Assembly: GCF_902859915.1 (NCBI RefSeq)
Contig: NZ_CADIKK010000031.1
Location: 1 to 64,000, forward strand
Direction: 5' to 3'
Length of the DNA: 64,000 nt
Source of the DNA: Paraburkholderia ultramafica
Lineage (GTDB): Bacteria > Pseudomonadota > Gammaproteobacteria > Burkholderiales > Burkholderiaceae
The notes under the pieces are model-generated. The model was given only the letters and a program-made list of their open reading frames with translations, was not told where the DNA came from and ran no database searches. Position 1 is the stretch's first letter. The number at the start of each line of letters is the position of its first letter. This document shows positions 1-8,791 of this stretch, one piece after another. A program made the translations under genes and the position numbers.

Positions 1-1
1 C

Positions 2-616
2 CTGCACGCGGACCACGAACAGAACGCGTCGACCTCGACCGTGCGTCTCGCCGGTTCGTCGGGTGCGAATCCGTTCGCCTGTATCGCCGCGGGTATCGCC
101 TGTCTGTGGGGCCCGGCGCACGGCGGCGCGAACGAAGCCGCGCTGAACATGCTGGAAGAAATCGGCTCGGTCGACAACATTCCTGAGTTCATCAGGCAGG
201 TGAAGGACAAGAACTCGGGCGTGAAGCTGATGGGCTTCGGTCACCGCGTCTACAAGAACTACGATCCGCGCGCGAAGCTGATGCGCGAAACCTGCCACGA
301 AGTGCTGGAAGAGCTGGGCCTGCACGACGACCCGCTGTTCAAGCTGGCGATGGCACTGGAAAAGATCGCGCTGGAAGACGAGTATTTCGTGTCGCGCAAG
401 CTGTACCCGAACGTCGACTTCTACTCGGGCATCGTGCAGCGCGCACTCGGCATCCCGACCTCGATGTTCACGTGTATCTTCGCGATGGCGCGTACGGTCG
501 GCTGGATTGCACAGTGGAACGAAATGATCGCCGATCCGGAACAGAAGATTGGCCGTCCGCGTCAGCTGTTCATCGGCGAGACGCAACGTGAAGCGAAGCC
601 GCTTGCGCAACGTTGA
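2..616 (+). CDS. gltA: Citrate synthase, C-terminal part (5' end outside window)
   Basis: Citrate synthase condenses acetyl-CoA with oxaloacetate at the entry of the TCA cycle in the cytoplasm. The frame is open from base 2 and ends at TGA 616, leaving about 204 C-terminal residues. The family signature around the catalytic histidine and aspartate is visible: GPAHGGANEAALNML near the start, GFGHRVYKNYDPRAK in the middle, then the NVDFYSG and IFAMARTVGWIAQW segments of the C-terminal catalytic region. These are typical of the hexameric bacterial enzyme. A strong intrinsic terminator follows about 70 bases after the stop. The gene is cut only by the window edge; nothing suggests damage. Confidence 0.97.
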   Translation: MHADHEQNASTSTVRLAGSSGANPFACIAAGIACLWGPAHGGANEAALNMLEEIGSVDNIPEFIRQVKDKNSGVKLMGFGHRVYKNYDPRAKLMRETCHEVLEELGLHDDPLFKLAMALEKIALEDEYFVSRKLYPNVDFYSGIVQRALGIPTSMFTCIFAMARTVGWIAQWNEMIADPEQKIGRPRQLFIGETQREAKPLAQR

Positions 617-687
617 GCGGGTTTGAGTCTGCGTAGTTCGTAGCGGTTGGTTTGCTGCGAGCGAGCGGAGAGTTCACGCTGAAAGTG

Positions 688-725
688 AAACGCCCCAACG
701 GGTTCACCGTTGGGGCGTTTTGTTT
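688..725 (+). terminator. Rho-independent terminator of gltA
   Basis: A perfect 14-bp stem (aaacgccccaacgg at 688-701 against 707-720) with a 5-base loop ends in a T-rich tail (tttgttttg). This is the expected transcription end of gltA. Confidence 0.9.
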
Positions 726-938
726 TGTAGCTACAGCAACGTGACGTACATCTCATCCGCGCCGTGGTGCGCAAAAAACGAGGCGTATCTGAAGCGCCAG
801 TTGCCGAGCTTCCTGCGCGGCGAAAGCCCGCCGGATTTTCCCACCGATCACTTCGAGACGGACTTCATCGGCCGCGCTCAGGAGAGCGACCTGACGCCGT
901 TGGGGCGTGCGCAACTCGGCTTCGATCTCGCGCGTTAA
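726..938 (+). pseudogene. 3' remnant of a DUF1479 (YbiU-like) gene
   Basis: The frame reading SYSNVTYISSAPWCAKNEAY, then SPPDFPTDHFETDFIGRA and DLTPLGRAQLGFD, looks like the extreme C-terminus of DUF1479 proteins (E. coli YbiU group, putative Fe(II)/2-oxoglutarate-type oxygenases). The pattern APWCxKNxxY, then GxSPxDFP, then GR and DLxxxGxxALG is characteristic as I remember the family. Only about 65 of more than 400 residues remain. The piece begins directly behind the gltA terminator and has no start codon or ribosome-binding site, so the 5' part has been deleted. It is probably not expressed. Confidence 0.65.
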
Positions 939-1138
939 ACATGCGAATGCGTGACGGCGCATTACGCCGCCATCACACTCATCACGCTTGCCGGGTAACG
1001 TCGATACAGGTATCGGCACTACCACCCAACTCCCTGTTTTTTATCGGTTTTCTCGCTGATTGAAGGGCCCACGGCGGGGCGCTGCGTGGCATAATCGACC
1101 GACACAGTCAGCCCGCAGTCATTACTACCCCGCATACC

Positions 1139-2548
1139 ATGGCACAGACTCTCTACGACAAATTGTGGAACACGCACGTGGTCCACACGGAAGAAGACGG
1201 CACGACGATTCTCTATATCGACCGTCACCTGCTGCACGAAGTGACCAGCCCTCAGGCGTTCGAAGGCCTGAAGCTGGCTGAGCGTCCGGTGTGGCGCATC
1301 AGCGCTAACCTGGCGGTCTCGGACCACAACGTCCCGACCACGGACCGCAGCCACGGCATCGCTGATCCGGTCTCCAGGCTGCAAGTCGACACGCTCGACT
1401 CGAACTGCGACGCCTACGGCATCACGCAGTTCAAGATGAACGACCTGCGTCAGGGCATCGTGCACATCATCGGGCCGGAGCAGGGCGCCACGCTGCCGGG
1501 CATGACGATCGTCTGCGGCGACTCGCACACGTCCACGCACGGCGCGTTCGGCGCACTGGCGCATGGCATCGGCACGTCGGAAGTGGAGCACGTGCTGGCC
1601 ACGCAAACGCTCTTGCAGAAGAAGAGCAAGAACATGCTGGTGAAGGTCGAAGGCCCGCTGCCGCGCGGCTGCACCGCGAAAGACATCGTGCTCGCGATCA
1701 TCGGCAAGATCGGCACGGCGGGCGGCACCGGCTACGCGATCGAATTCGGCGGTTCGACGATTCGCGCGTTGTCCATGGAAGGCCGCATGACGGTCTGCAA
1801 CATGGCGATCGAAGCAGGCGCGCGCGCCGGCATGGTCGCGGTCGACGACACCACCATCGACTACCTGAAGGGCCGTCCGTTCTCGCCGCAAGGCGTCGAG
1901 TGGGATCACGCGGTCGAGTACTGGAAGCAGTTCAGGTCGGACGACAGCGCGCAATTCGATCGCGTGGTCGAACTGAGCGCCGCGGAAATCGTGCCGCAAG
2001 TCACGTGGGGCACGTCGCCGGAAATGGTCACGGCCGTGGACGGCCACGTGCCGGATCCGGAACGCGAAAAAGACCCGGTCAAGCGCGACGCGATGGAACG
2101 CGCGCTGAAGTACATGGCGCTCGAACCGAATGCGCCAATCGAGTCGATCAAGCCGGATAAAATCTTCATCGGCTCGTGCACCAACGCGCGCATTGAAGAC
2201 ATTCGCGCCGCGGCTTACGTCGTGAAGAAGCTGGGCCGCCGCGTCGCGCCGAACATCCGGCTGGCCATGGTGGTGCCGGGTTCGGGTCTGGTGAAGGCGC
2301 AGGCGGAACGCGAAGGCCTCGACAAGGTCTTTACCGATGCTGGTTTCGAATGGCGCGAGCCGGGTTGCTCGATGTGTCTCGCGATGAACGCCGACCGGCT
2401 GGATCCGGGCGAGCGTTGCGCGTCCACGTCGAATCGCAATTTCGAAGGTCGTCAGGGCGCCGGTGGCCGTACCCACCTCGTGAGCCCCGCAATGGCTGCG
2501 GCTGCGGCCATCGAAGGGCATTTCGTCGATATTCGCAAGCTTGGATAA
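1139..2548 (+). CDS. leuC: 3-Isopropylmalate dehydratase large subunit
   Basis: LeuC with LeuD isomerises 2-isopropylmalate to 3-isopropylmalate in leucine synthesis. The product is 469 residues, the usual length. The [4Fe-4S] cluster ligands are visible as Cys347 in GSCTNARIED and Cys410 and Cys413 in PGCSMCLAMN. The N-terminal MAQTLYDKLWNTHVV and the DSHTSTHGAFGALAHGIGTSE region are family hallmarks. The ATG at 1139 has only a weak ribosome-binding site. A CATAAT box at 1090-1095 could be the -10 of the leu promoter, but no convincing -35 lies at the right distance. An entericidin-like gene and leuD follow on the same strand, so these genes are likely co-transcribed. Confidence 0.97.
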   Translation: MAQTLYDKLWNTHVVHTEEDGTTILYIDRHLLHEVTSPQAFEGLKLAERPVWRISANLAVSDHNVPTTDRSHGIADPVSRLQVDTLDSNCDAYGITQFKMNDLRQGIVHIIGPEQGATLPGMTIVCGDSHTSTHGAFGALAHGIGTSEVEHVLATQTLLQKKSKNMLVKVEGPLPRGCTAKDIVLAIIGKIGTAGGTGYAIEFGGSTIRALSMEGRMTVCNMAIEAGARAGMVAVDDTTIDYLKGRPFSPQGVEWDHAVEYWKQFRSDDSAQFDRVVELSAAEIVPQVTWGTSPEMVTAVDGHVPDPEREKDPVKRDAMERALKYMALEPNAPIESIKPDKIFIGSCTNARIEDIRAAAYVVKKLGRRVAPNIRLAMVVPGSGLVKAQAEREGLDKVFTDAGFEWREPGCSMCLAMNADRLDPGERCASTSNRNFEGRQGAGGRTHLVSPAMAAAAAIEGHFVDIRKLG

Positions 2549-2553
2549 ATCGC

Positions 2554-2712
2554 ATGATGAAGAACATGAATCGCATCACTCTATTGCGCCGCTTTGCACT
2601 CGGTGCGCTGGCCGGGCTACTACTTGGTCTGGCCGGCTGCAACACGGTGCACGGATTCGGCGAGGATATGTCGCACCTCGGCAATTCGATCAGCAATCAC
2701 GCTGATAAATAA
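2554..2712 (+). CDS. Entericidin-like small lipoprotein (EcnA/EcnB family)
   Basis: A 52-residue protein with a basic start (MMKNMNRITLLRR), a hydrophobic stretch and a lipobox LAGC with Cys29, followed by NTVHGFGEDMSHLGNSI. The NT-hGhGeDh layout after the lipidated cysteine is that of entericidin membrane lipoproteins. It should be exported by Sec, acylated at Cys29 and held in the envelope. It sits between leuC (5-base gap) and leuD, an arrangement I recall from other Burkholderia. The role is unknown here; entericidins are linked to stress-induced lysis in enterobacteria. ATGs at 2557 and 2566 are alternative starts. Confidence 0.85.
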   Translation: MMKNMNRITLLRRFALGALAGLLLGLAGCNTVHGFGEDMSHLGNSISNHADK

Positions 2713-2798
2713 GCGGTTTTTGATTTTTGCCGGCGATGCGGCGAACGGCTTTCCGGCCGCGAGCCGCATCGCCCGGTCTTGAAACAGGCGCAAGCGTC

Positions 2799-3452
2799 AT
2801 GGATAAATTCATCGTACACACCGGCGTCGTGGCGCCGCTCGATCGCGAGAACGTCGACACGGACGCGATCATTCCGAAGCAATTCCTGAAGTCGATCAAG
2901 CGCACGGGTTTCGGTCCGAACGCGTTCGACGAATGGCGTTACCTCGACCATGGCGAACCGGGCCAGGACAACTCGAAGCGTCCGCTAAATCCGGACTTCG
3001 TGCTGAATCAGCCGCGTTATCAGGGCGCTTCGGTGCTGCTGGCGCGCAAGAACTTCGGCTGCGGCAGCTCGCGTGAGCACGCGCCGTGGGCGTTGCAGCA
3101 ATACGGCTTTCGCGCGCTGATCGCGCCGAGCTTCGCCGACATTTTCTATAACAACTGCTTCAAGAACGGCGTGCTGCCGATCGTGCTGACCGAACAGCAA
3201 GTCGATCACCTGTTCAACGAAACGTACGCGTTCAACGGCTTCAAGCTGACTGTCGACCTCGAAGCGCAAGTCGTGCGCACGTCGGACGGCGGCACCGAGT
3301 ATCCGTTCGAAGTCGCGGCGTTCCGCAAGTACTGCTTGCTGAACGGTTTCGACGATATCGGCCTCACGCTGCGTCACGCGGACAAGATCCGCCAGTTCGA
3401 AGCGGAGCGCATCGCGAAGCAGCCGTGGCTGAATCACCGCATCGTCGGTTGA
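2799..3452 (+). CDS. leuD: 3-Isopropylmalate dehydratase small subunit
   Basis: This 217-residue swivel-domain subunit pairs with LeuC to form isopropylmalate isomerase. MDKFIVHTGVVAPLDRENVD at the N-terminus, the DTDAIIPKQFLK segment and the GCGSSREHAPWAL substrate-loop motif are diagnostic. A longer open frame extends upstream to 2727, but ATG 2799 matches the conserved N-terminus and the family length. It lies 86 bases after the small lipoprotein gene and 75 bases before leuB, consistent with one leucine operon. Confidence 0.97.
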   Translation: MDKFIVHTGVVAPLDRENVDTDAIIPKQFLKSIKRTGFGPNAFDEWRYLDHGEPGQDNSKRPLNPDFVLNQPRYQGASVLLARKNFGCGSSREHAPWALQQYGFRALIAPSFADIFYNNCFKNGVLPIVLTEQQVDHLFNETYAFNGFKLTVDLEAQVVRTSDGGTEYPFEVAAFRKYCLLNGFDDIGLTLRHADKIRQFEAERIAKQPWLNHRIVG

Positions 3453-3527
3453 ACGTGTGAGGGCCAGGCAAGGCCCGCTCGGTGATTCACGCTCAAAAGT
3501 CTCGAAGAACATCATCAAGGAATTCGC

Positions 3528-4595
3528 ATGAAGATCGCAGTGTTGCCGGGCGACGGCATCGGTCCCGAAATCGTCAAGGAGGCCGTCAAGGTCCTGAACG
3601 TACTCGGCGAAAAGTTCGAACTCGAAGAAGCGCCGGTTGGCGGCGCGGGCTACGAAGCGAAGGGCCACCCGTTGCCCGATTCGACGCTGGCGCTGGCGAA
3701 GCAAGCCGACGCGATCCTGTTCGGCGCGGTCGGCGACTGGAAGTACGACAAGCTCGAACGCGCGCTGCGCCCGGAGCAGGCGATTCTCGGTCTGCGCAAG
3801 CATCTGCAACTGTTCGCGAACTTCCGTCCGGCGATCTGCTATCCGCAACTCACCGGCGCGTCGTCGTTGAAGGAAGAGATCGTGTCGGGTCTCGACATCC
3901 TGATCGTGCGCGAACTGAACGGCGACATCTACTTCGGCGCGCCGCGCGGCGTGCGCGAGGCGCCGGACGGCCTGTTCGCCGGCGCAAAGGAAGGCTTCGA
4001 CACGATGCGTTATGCGGAACCCGAAGTGCGCCGCATTGCGCATGTCGCGTTCCAGGCGGCGCAAAAGCGCGGCAAGAAGCTGACTTCGGTCGATAAAGCC
4101 AACGTGCTCGAAACGTCGCAGTTCTGGAAAGACGTGATGATCGACGTGTCGAAGGAATACGCGGACGTCGAGCTGTCGCACATGTACGTCGACAACGCGG
4201 CGATGCAGCTGGTGAAGGCGCCGAAGTCGTTCGACGTGATCGTCACCGGCAACATGTTCGGCGACATCCTGTCCGACGAGGCCGCCATGCTGACGGGTTC
4301 GATCGGCATGCTGCCGTCGGCGTCGCTCGACAAGAACAACAAGGGCTTGTACGAGCCGTCGCACGGCTCCGCGCCGGACATCGCCGGCAAGGGCGTGGCT
4401 AATCCGCTCGCGACCATCCTGTCGGCGGCGATGATGCTGCGCTATTCGCTGAACAAGGCGGAGCAGGCGGACCGCATCGAAACCGCGGTGAAAAAGGTGC
4501 TCGAGCAGGGCTATCGCACCGGCGACATTCTCACGCCGGGTTGCAAGCAGGTCGGCACAGTCGCGATGGGCGACGCCGTCGTCGCAGCGCTGTAA
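3528..4595 (+). CDS. leuB: 3-Isopropylmalate dehydrogenase
   Basis: LeuB oxidatively decarboxylates 3-isopropylmalate to 2-ketoisocaproate with NAD+. The 355-residue protein begins MKIAVLPGDGIGPEIVKEA. It contains the substrate-binding RELNGDIYFGAPRG stretch, the metal-binding aspartates around DILSDEAAMLTGSIG, and the NAD-binding EPSHGSAPDIAGKGVANP region. A good ribosome-binding site (AAGGAA) precedes ATG 3528. leuA is not in the window, so the first pathway step must be encoded elsewhere. Confidence 0.97.
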   Translation: MKIAVLPGDGIGPEIVKEAVKVLNVLGEKFELEEAPVGGAGYEAKGHPLPDSTLALAKQADAILFGAVGDWKYDKLERALRPEQAILGLRKHLQLFANFRPAICYPQLTGASSLKEEIVSGLDILIVRELNGDIYFGAPRGVREAPDGLFAGAKEGFDTMRYAEPEVRRIAHVAFQAAQKRGKKLTSVDKANVLETSQFWKDVMIDVSKEYADVELSHMYVDNAAMQLVKAPKSFDVIVTGNMFGDILSDEAAMLTGSIGMLPSASLDKNNKGLYEPSHGSAPDIAGKGVANPLATILSAAMMLRYSLNKAEQADRIETAVKKVLEQGYRTGDILTPGCKQVGTVAMGDAVVAAL

Positions 4596-4644
4596 GGCGA
4601 GTCAGGCTCAAAGCAGTAATTGGGTCGTCAAACGGCCTTTAATA

Positions 4645-4676
4645 CGCAAATCGGCCTCGAAACAGGCCGATTTGCG
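4645..4676 (+). terminator. Stem-loop after leuB, possible terminator
   Basis: A perfect 13-bp stem (cgcaaatcggcct at 4645-4657 against 4664-4676) has a 6-base loop, cgaaac. It lies 50 bases after the leuB stop and is probably the end of the leu transcript. No T-run follows the stem, so it may instead act as an RNA-stabilising hairpin. Confidence 0.5.
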
Positions 4677-4739
4677 CGCAATACGGACGGCAGCGGCGAA
4701 TGACGTCGCCGGATTCCGGTTTTCGTGTATATTGTAGCG

Positions 4740-4868
4740 ATGGCGCAGATCTCCCAAATCTCCTCGATTTCCAAACTGCACGGCAAAACGGCCCGTGTGG
4801 TTGAGTTCGCCATTACCACCAAAGCGCTCATTAAAGCGATTACCCCGAAAACGATCACGAAACGCTGA
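4740..4868 (+). CDS. Possible 42-residue small protein upstream of asd
   Basis: An ATG-started frame of 43 codons encodes a basic, Ile/Thr/Lys-rich peptide beginning MAQISQISSISKLHGKTARV and ending in a KTITKR tail. I do not recognise it. A TATATT box (4728-4733) lies just upstream, but it is too close to the ATG for a normal leader unless the message is nearly leaderless. No ribosome-binding site is evident. It may be a real small protein, a leader peptide for asd or a chance frame. Confidence 0.25.
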   Translation: MAQISQISSISKLHGKTARVVEFAITTKALIKAITPKTITKR

Positions 4869-4952
4869 TCGTCCGTCGTGCCCGCTCATCTTCCCCGCGC
4901 GGTCACTGCGGGCAAAGATGCGGGGAAGTTTCCATTCGAAGGGTATGAAGTC

Positions 4953-6074
4953 ATGAACGTAGGTCTCGTAGGTTGGCGCGGCATGGTCGGCAGCGTCCTG
5001 ATGCAGCGTATGCGGCAGGAAGGCGATTTCGACTTGATCGAACCGGTGTTTTTCAGCACCAGCAACGCGGGTGGCAACGCGCCGTCGTTCGCCAAAAACG
5101 AGACCAAGCTCAAAGATGCGACAAGCATCGACGACCTGAAGAAGTGCGAAGCGATCATCTCCTGCCAGGGCGGTGACTACACCAACGACGTGTTCCCGAA
5201 GCTGCGCGCAGCGGGCTGGAACGGCTACTGGATCGACGCGGCTTCGTCGCTGCGCATGAAGGACGACGCGGTCATCATTCTCGATCCGGTCAACCTCGAC
5301 GTGATCAAGAACGCGCTGGTCAAGGGCCAGAAGAATTTCATCGGCGGCAATTGCACGGTCAGCCTGATGCTGATGGCGCTCGGCGGCCTATTCCGCGAGA
5401 ACCTCGTCGACTGGATGACGGCCATGACATATCAGGCCGCTTCGGGCGCGGGCGCGCAGAACATGCGCGAACTGCTGCAGCAAATGGGCACGTTGTATGG
5501 TGCGGCCAAAGAAGACCTGGCTGATCCGTCGTCGGCGATTCTCGACATCGACCGCCGCGTGCTGAGCGCGATGAACAGCGATCGCATGCCCACCGACAAC
5601 TTCGGCGTGCCGCTCGCCGGCTCGCTGATTCCGTGGATCGACAAGGATCTCGGCAACGGCATGTCGAAGGAAGAATGGAAGGGCGGCGCCGAAACCAACA
5701 AGATTCTCGGCAAGCCGGCCATGGGCACGCCGGGTTCGATCCCGGTCGACGGTCTGTGCGTGCGGATCGGCGCAATGCGCTGCCACTCGCAGGCGTTGAC
5801 CATCAAGCTGAACAAGGACGTGCCGCTGGATGAAGTGAACAGCATCCTCGCGTCGGGCAACGACTGGGTCAAGGTGGTGCCGAACGAACGCGAAGCGTCG
5901 ATGCGCGATCTCTCCCCGGCGGTGGTGACGGGCACGCTGACGGTGCCGGTCGGCCGGGTGCGCAAGCTTGCGATGGACGGCGAATATCTGTCGGCCTTCA
6001 CGGTCGGCGATCAGCTGCTGTGGGGCGCTGCCGAACCGCTGCGTCGGATGCTTCGCATTGTGCTCGACAAGTAA
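4953..6074 (+). CDS. asd: Aspartate-semialdehyde dehydrogenase
   Basis: Asd reduces L-aspartyl-4-phosphate to aspartate semialdehyde with NADPH, the branch point to lysine/diaminopimelate, threonine and methionine. The product is 373 residues and begins MNVGLVGWRGMVGSVLMQRM, the NADP-binding N-terminus. The catalytic cysteine is Cys134 in GGNCTVSLM, and the catalytic-histidine region RIGAMRCHSQALTIKL is present. ATG 4953 has a purine-rich GAAGGG site just upstream. The open frame reaches back to 4878, but that extension does not resemble the family. An intrinsic terminator follows at 6112. Confidence 0.97.
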   Translation: MNVGLVGWRGMVGSVLMQRMRQEGDFDLIEPVFFSTSNAGGNAPSFAKNETKLKDATSIDDLKKCEAIISCQGGDYTNDVFPKLRAAGWNGYWIDAASSLRMKDDAVIILDPVNLDVIKNALVKGQKNFIGGNCTVSLMLMALGGLFRENLVDWMTAMTYQAASGAGAQNMRELLQQMGTLYGAAKEDLADPSSAILDIDRRVLSAMNSDRMPTDNFGVPLAGSLIPWIDKDLGNGMSKEEWKGGAETNKILGKPAMGTPGSIPVDGLCVRIGAMRCHSQALTIKLNKDVPLDEVNSILASGNDWVKVVPNEREASMRDLSPAVVTGTLTVPVGRVRKLAMDGEYLSAFTVGDQLLWGAAEPLRRMLRIVLDK

Positions 6075-6111
6075 AGTAAACTACGCGCTCACGACGCGTA
6101 GAAACTCATGA

Positions 6112-6138
6112 AGCGTCGCGCTTGCGCGGCGCTTTTTT
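6112..6138 (+). terminator. Rho-independent terminator after asd
   Basis: The stem agcgtcgcg / cgcggcgct (one G-T pair) with the tetraloop cttg is followed by six Ts (6133-6138). It separates asd from the fimV unit. Confidence 0.85.
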
Positions 6139-6211
6139 CATTGTGTGCTCCGATTATCTTGTCTCCTTCCAACCGCAAAAAAGGCTGCGCGCTGACGCGC
6201 CAGGAGTCCCG

Positions 6212-8791
6212 ATGAACCTTCGACTCTCGTCCATTCGGGCTATGTTCATTCATCAAGATAAGGGCCGTTTGACGGGCCACGCCGCAGGCGCGGCCGCTTT
6301 GGCTTTGGCGCTGGCCACCGCGGGCGTGGGCAGCGCGATTGCCGCGCCAGGCGATGCCGCGAGCGCGCCTGATGCCGCTTCCGTTTCGTACGCGGCCGGT
6401 AGCCAGTACACAGTGCGGCCCGGGCAGTCGTTGAACGACGTGGCGATTGCCGTCACGCAGTCGCACGACCGGGCAACGCTCGTACGCGCGTCGCGCGCGT
6501 TGTTCGATGCGAATCCGAACGCGTTCATGGGCCATGATCCGAGCCGGATGCGAGTAGGAGCGGTGTTGGTGGTGCCGGCGCTGGACGCGTCCGGGGCTTT
6601 GGCGGCTTCGTCGGCGGGTGCTCAAGGCGCTGCGGCGGCTTCCGCACCGAGTACGGCGGTGGCGACTGACGCGGCGAGCGGCGTGGCCCAGGTCAACGCT
6701 GCAGCGGCAAGCGCGGCAAGTGCCGCGGCGCCGGTTGCGCCTGCGGTTTCGGGGAAGGCCAGCGCGGCGGCCGAGGCAAGCTCGGCGGCGGTGGGCGGCG
6801 CGGCTGCGTCGTCGGCATTGGCAGCGGGTTCGCAGGCGGCGGCGTCGCCGGTGGGCGGCGCGCATGAGTGGTCCGGCTCGATTCAACCGTCGGCGAGCGA
6901 GCCTGCCGTGGGCGGACAGACACCGGCCGGGACGGCTCCGGCGACCGCTGCGGTACAGTCGGCGTCGCAACCGCGGGCGCAGGTCTCCAGTTTGCAGCAA
7001 TTGCTTGCGCTGAAAAACCGCGTGCTGATGGAGTTGCAGAAGCATGGAATTGGCGGTGCGCCGGTGGCTACCAGCGGCACGGTGTCGGCGAGCGCAGTGC
7101 AGCCGGTGGCGGGTGCGTCCTCGGCGGCACCGGCGGTGTCCGGTCATGGGGCTGCGGCGGTTGTTCCCGCGTCGAATAGTGGCGGGATGTCGCAAAGGGA
7201 TTTGAGCATCGCGGCGGCGGTTGGCGCCGCATTGGTTGTGCTGCTGGCAGCTCTGCGCATGAGTCGGCGTAAGCGCGAGCGTGTTGCGTCGGCGGAAGCT
7301 GCGTCGGCAGATGGCGAAGTGACGGCGTCGGCGCGGGCAAGCGACCCGCAGGATATCGTTGCGGCACGCGGGCAGACCGCTGTGCGCGAAGCGCCGGGCG
7401 CGGACGACGGCGACGCAGTGCGGCATGCGGCGGCGCTGGCGGTAGCTGAACGTGCGGCCGCTGAACAGGCAGAGGCGGAACGCGCAGCAGCGGAGCGTGC
7501 AGCGGCCGAAGGGGCAGAGGCGGAACGTACAGCAGCGGAACGCGTAGCGGCCGAACGGGCAGAGGCGGGACGCGCAGCAGCGGAACGCCTAGCGGCCGAA
7601 CAGGCACACGCGGCACGCGCAGCAGCCGAACGCGCAGCAGCCGAACAAGCGGCGGCAGAACAAGCGGCGGCAGAACACGCAGCGGCAGAACACGCAGCGG
7701 CGGAGCGAGCACGACAACAAGCAATGGCCGAGCGCGCCACAGCAGAACACTTACCCACTACTCACGAACCCCATACAGACTCCCCCGTACCGGACCCCAA
7801 TCCGCTCCAGCGCGACTGGCAGGAACACCACGCGTCGCCCGCACCCTTCGAACCAGTGCAACCGGCCGCGATCGCCGTCCCGCCCGCTGAGAGTGATTCC
7901 ACATCGGAACCTCGCCCCGCTGCGCATGAAGAAAACTTCGACGGCGCGACCACGGCAGCAAGCCTCGCAGCCGCCGCGGAACTTGGCGCCGAAGCCTTGC
8001 CGCTGACACCACTGGAACCGGTCGACGAAGCCTTGCAGCCAGAAGAGCCTGCTCACCGTTTGCGATGGAATGACGAGCCGTCGCCGCGCGCGTCGGCCGC
8101 ACCGCAAGAACCGGCGACCGAGCCGCAGAATCATCTGAACGCCCCACCACCTGTGATCGACTTCACGCAACAACGCATTGAGCCGCACACGGCTCCCCCG
8201 TTTGGCCAGCCGTACCGCGACGTGTCGGCGGATCCGCTCCCCGAAACGTCGGCGCACGCTCAACCTGCGTCCGCCGTGCCGACCGAATTCCCGCGCGACG
8301 CCGTCGACGCGTTCGGCAGTCTCGACATGCCGCTGCCGCCGCGCGTTGAGTCACTCGCCGATAGCATCCAGGCTCCCGCGTCGCTGACGACGCAGCCGGT
8401 CGCCTCGCCCGAAACCACCGCGCAACAGGCCTTCGCACCGCACGAACCGGACGACGCCCCGCATGTCGCCGATGAGATCGCCGCCGGCACGGCCGGCCAC
8501 GCGGCCGTCGCAGGCCTCGGCGCGGCCGGCTTAGGCGCGGCCAGCTTCGGCGCGTTGAAGCTCGACTTCGACCTCGAGTTACCGCCGAGCCCGGCTCAGC
8601 CGTTACCGGCGTTTACGCAGGCCGATCTGGTCCGTATTGCGCGCAACAAGCTCGATCTGGCGTCCGAATACATCGAACTCGGCGATCTGTCCGGCGCACG
8701 CGCGCTCATCAACGAAGTGATCGAGGCGAACGATCCGGCCACGCGCACCGCCGCCCGCGCGCTGCTCTCGACGCTGGCACCGTTGTCGTGA
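6212..8791 (+). CDS. fimV: FimV/HubP-type polar scaffold protein with LysM domain
   Basis: This 859-residue envelope protein has the FimV plan. There is a hydrophobic export segment near residues 20-50 and a LysM-like peptidoglycan-binding domain at about 65-125 (QYTVRPGQSLNDVAIAV). A transmembrane helix lies near 330-350 (DLSIAAAVGAALVVLLAAL). The cytoplasmic part is acidic and Ala/Glu-rich, ending in the conserved TPR-like FimV domain at about 805-859 (KLDLASEYIELGDLSGARAL). Residues about 408-510 are a degenerate AAERAAAEQ-type tandem repeat. ATG 6212 has a CAGGAG site 5 bases upstream. FimV proteins organise the cell pole and type IV pilus machinery. The stop overlaps the truA start by four bases. 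Confidence 0.88.
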   Translation: MNLRLSSIRAMFIHQDKGRLTGHAAGAAALALALATAGVGSAIAAPGDAASAPDAASVSYAAGSQYTVRPGQSLNDVAIAVTQSHDRATLVRASRALFDANPNAFMGHDPSRMRVGAVLVVPALDASGALAASSAGAQGAAAASAPSTAVATDAASGVAQVNAAAASAASAAAPVAPAVSGKASAAAEASSAAVGGAAASSALAAGSQAAASPVGGAHEWSGSIQPSASEPAVGGQTPAGTAPATAAVQSASQPRAQVSSLQQLLALKNRVLMELQKHGIGGAPVATSGTVSASAVQPVAGASSAAPAVSGHGAAAVVPASNSGGMSQRDLSIAAAVGAALVVLLAALRMSRRKRERVASAEAASADGEVTASARASDPQDIVAARGQTAVREAPGADDGDAVRHAAALAVAERAAAEQAEAERAAAERAAAEGAEAERTAAERVAAERAEAGRAAAERLAAEQAHAARAAAERAAAEQAAAEQAAAEHAAAEHAAAERARQQAMAERATAEHLPTTHEPHTDSPVPDPNPLQRDWQEHHASPAPFEPVQPAAIAVPPAESDSTSEPRPAAHEENFDGATTAASLAAAAELGAEALPLTPLEPVDEALQPEEPAHRLRWNDEPSPRASAAPQEPATEPQNHLNAPPPVIDFTQQRIEPHTAPPFGQPYRDVSADPLPETSAHAQPASAVPTEFPRDAVDAFGSLDMPLPPRVESLADSIQAPASLTTQPVASPETTAQQAFAPHEPDDAPHVADEIAAGTAGHAAVAGLGAAGLGAASFGALKLDFDLELPPSPAQPLPAFTQADLVRIARNKLDLASEYIELGDLSGARALINEVIEANDPATRTAARALLSTLAPLS
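7437..7745 (+). repeat. Ala-Glu-Arg coding repeat inside fimV
   Basis: About 300 bases of imperfect 12- to 15-base units (gcagcggaacgc-like) encode AAERAAAEQ-type heptad-like repeats, predicted to form a long charged helix or coiled coil. The near-identical units make length change by slippage or recombination likely. Confidence 0.8.

Noticed and set aside
1090..1095. CATAAT as the leu operon promoter
   Set aside because: The nearest TTGAAG is 24 bases upstream, too far for a sigma-70 promoter, so only a possible -10 is noted.
1019..2521. 500-residue open frame opposite leuC
   Set aside because: Arg/His-rich translation with no domain, lying antisense to a certain gene; a by-product of high GC third positions.
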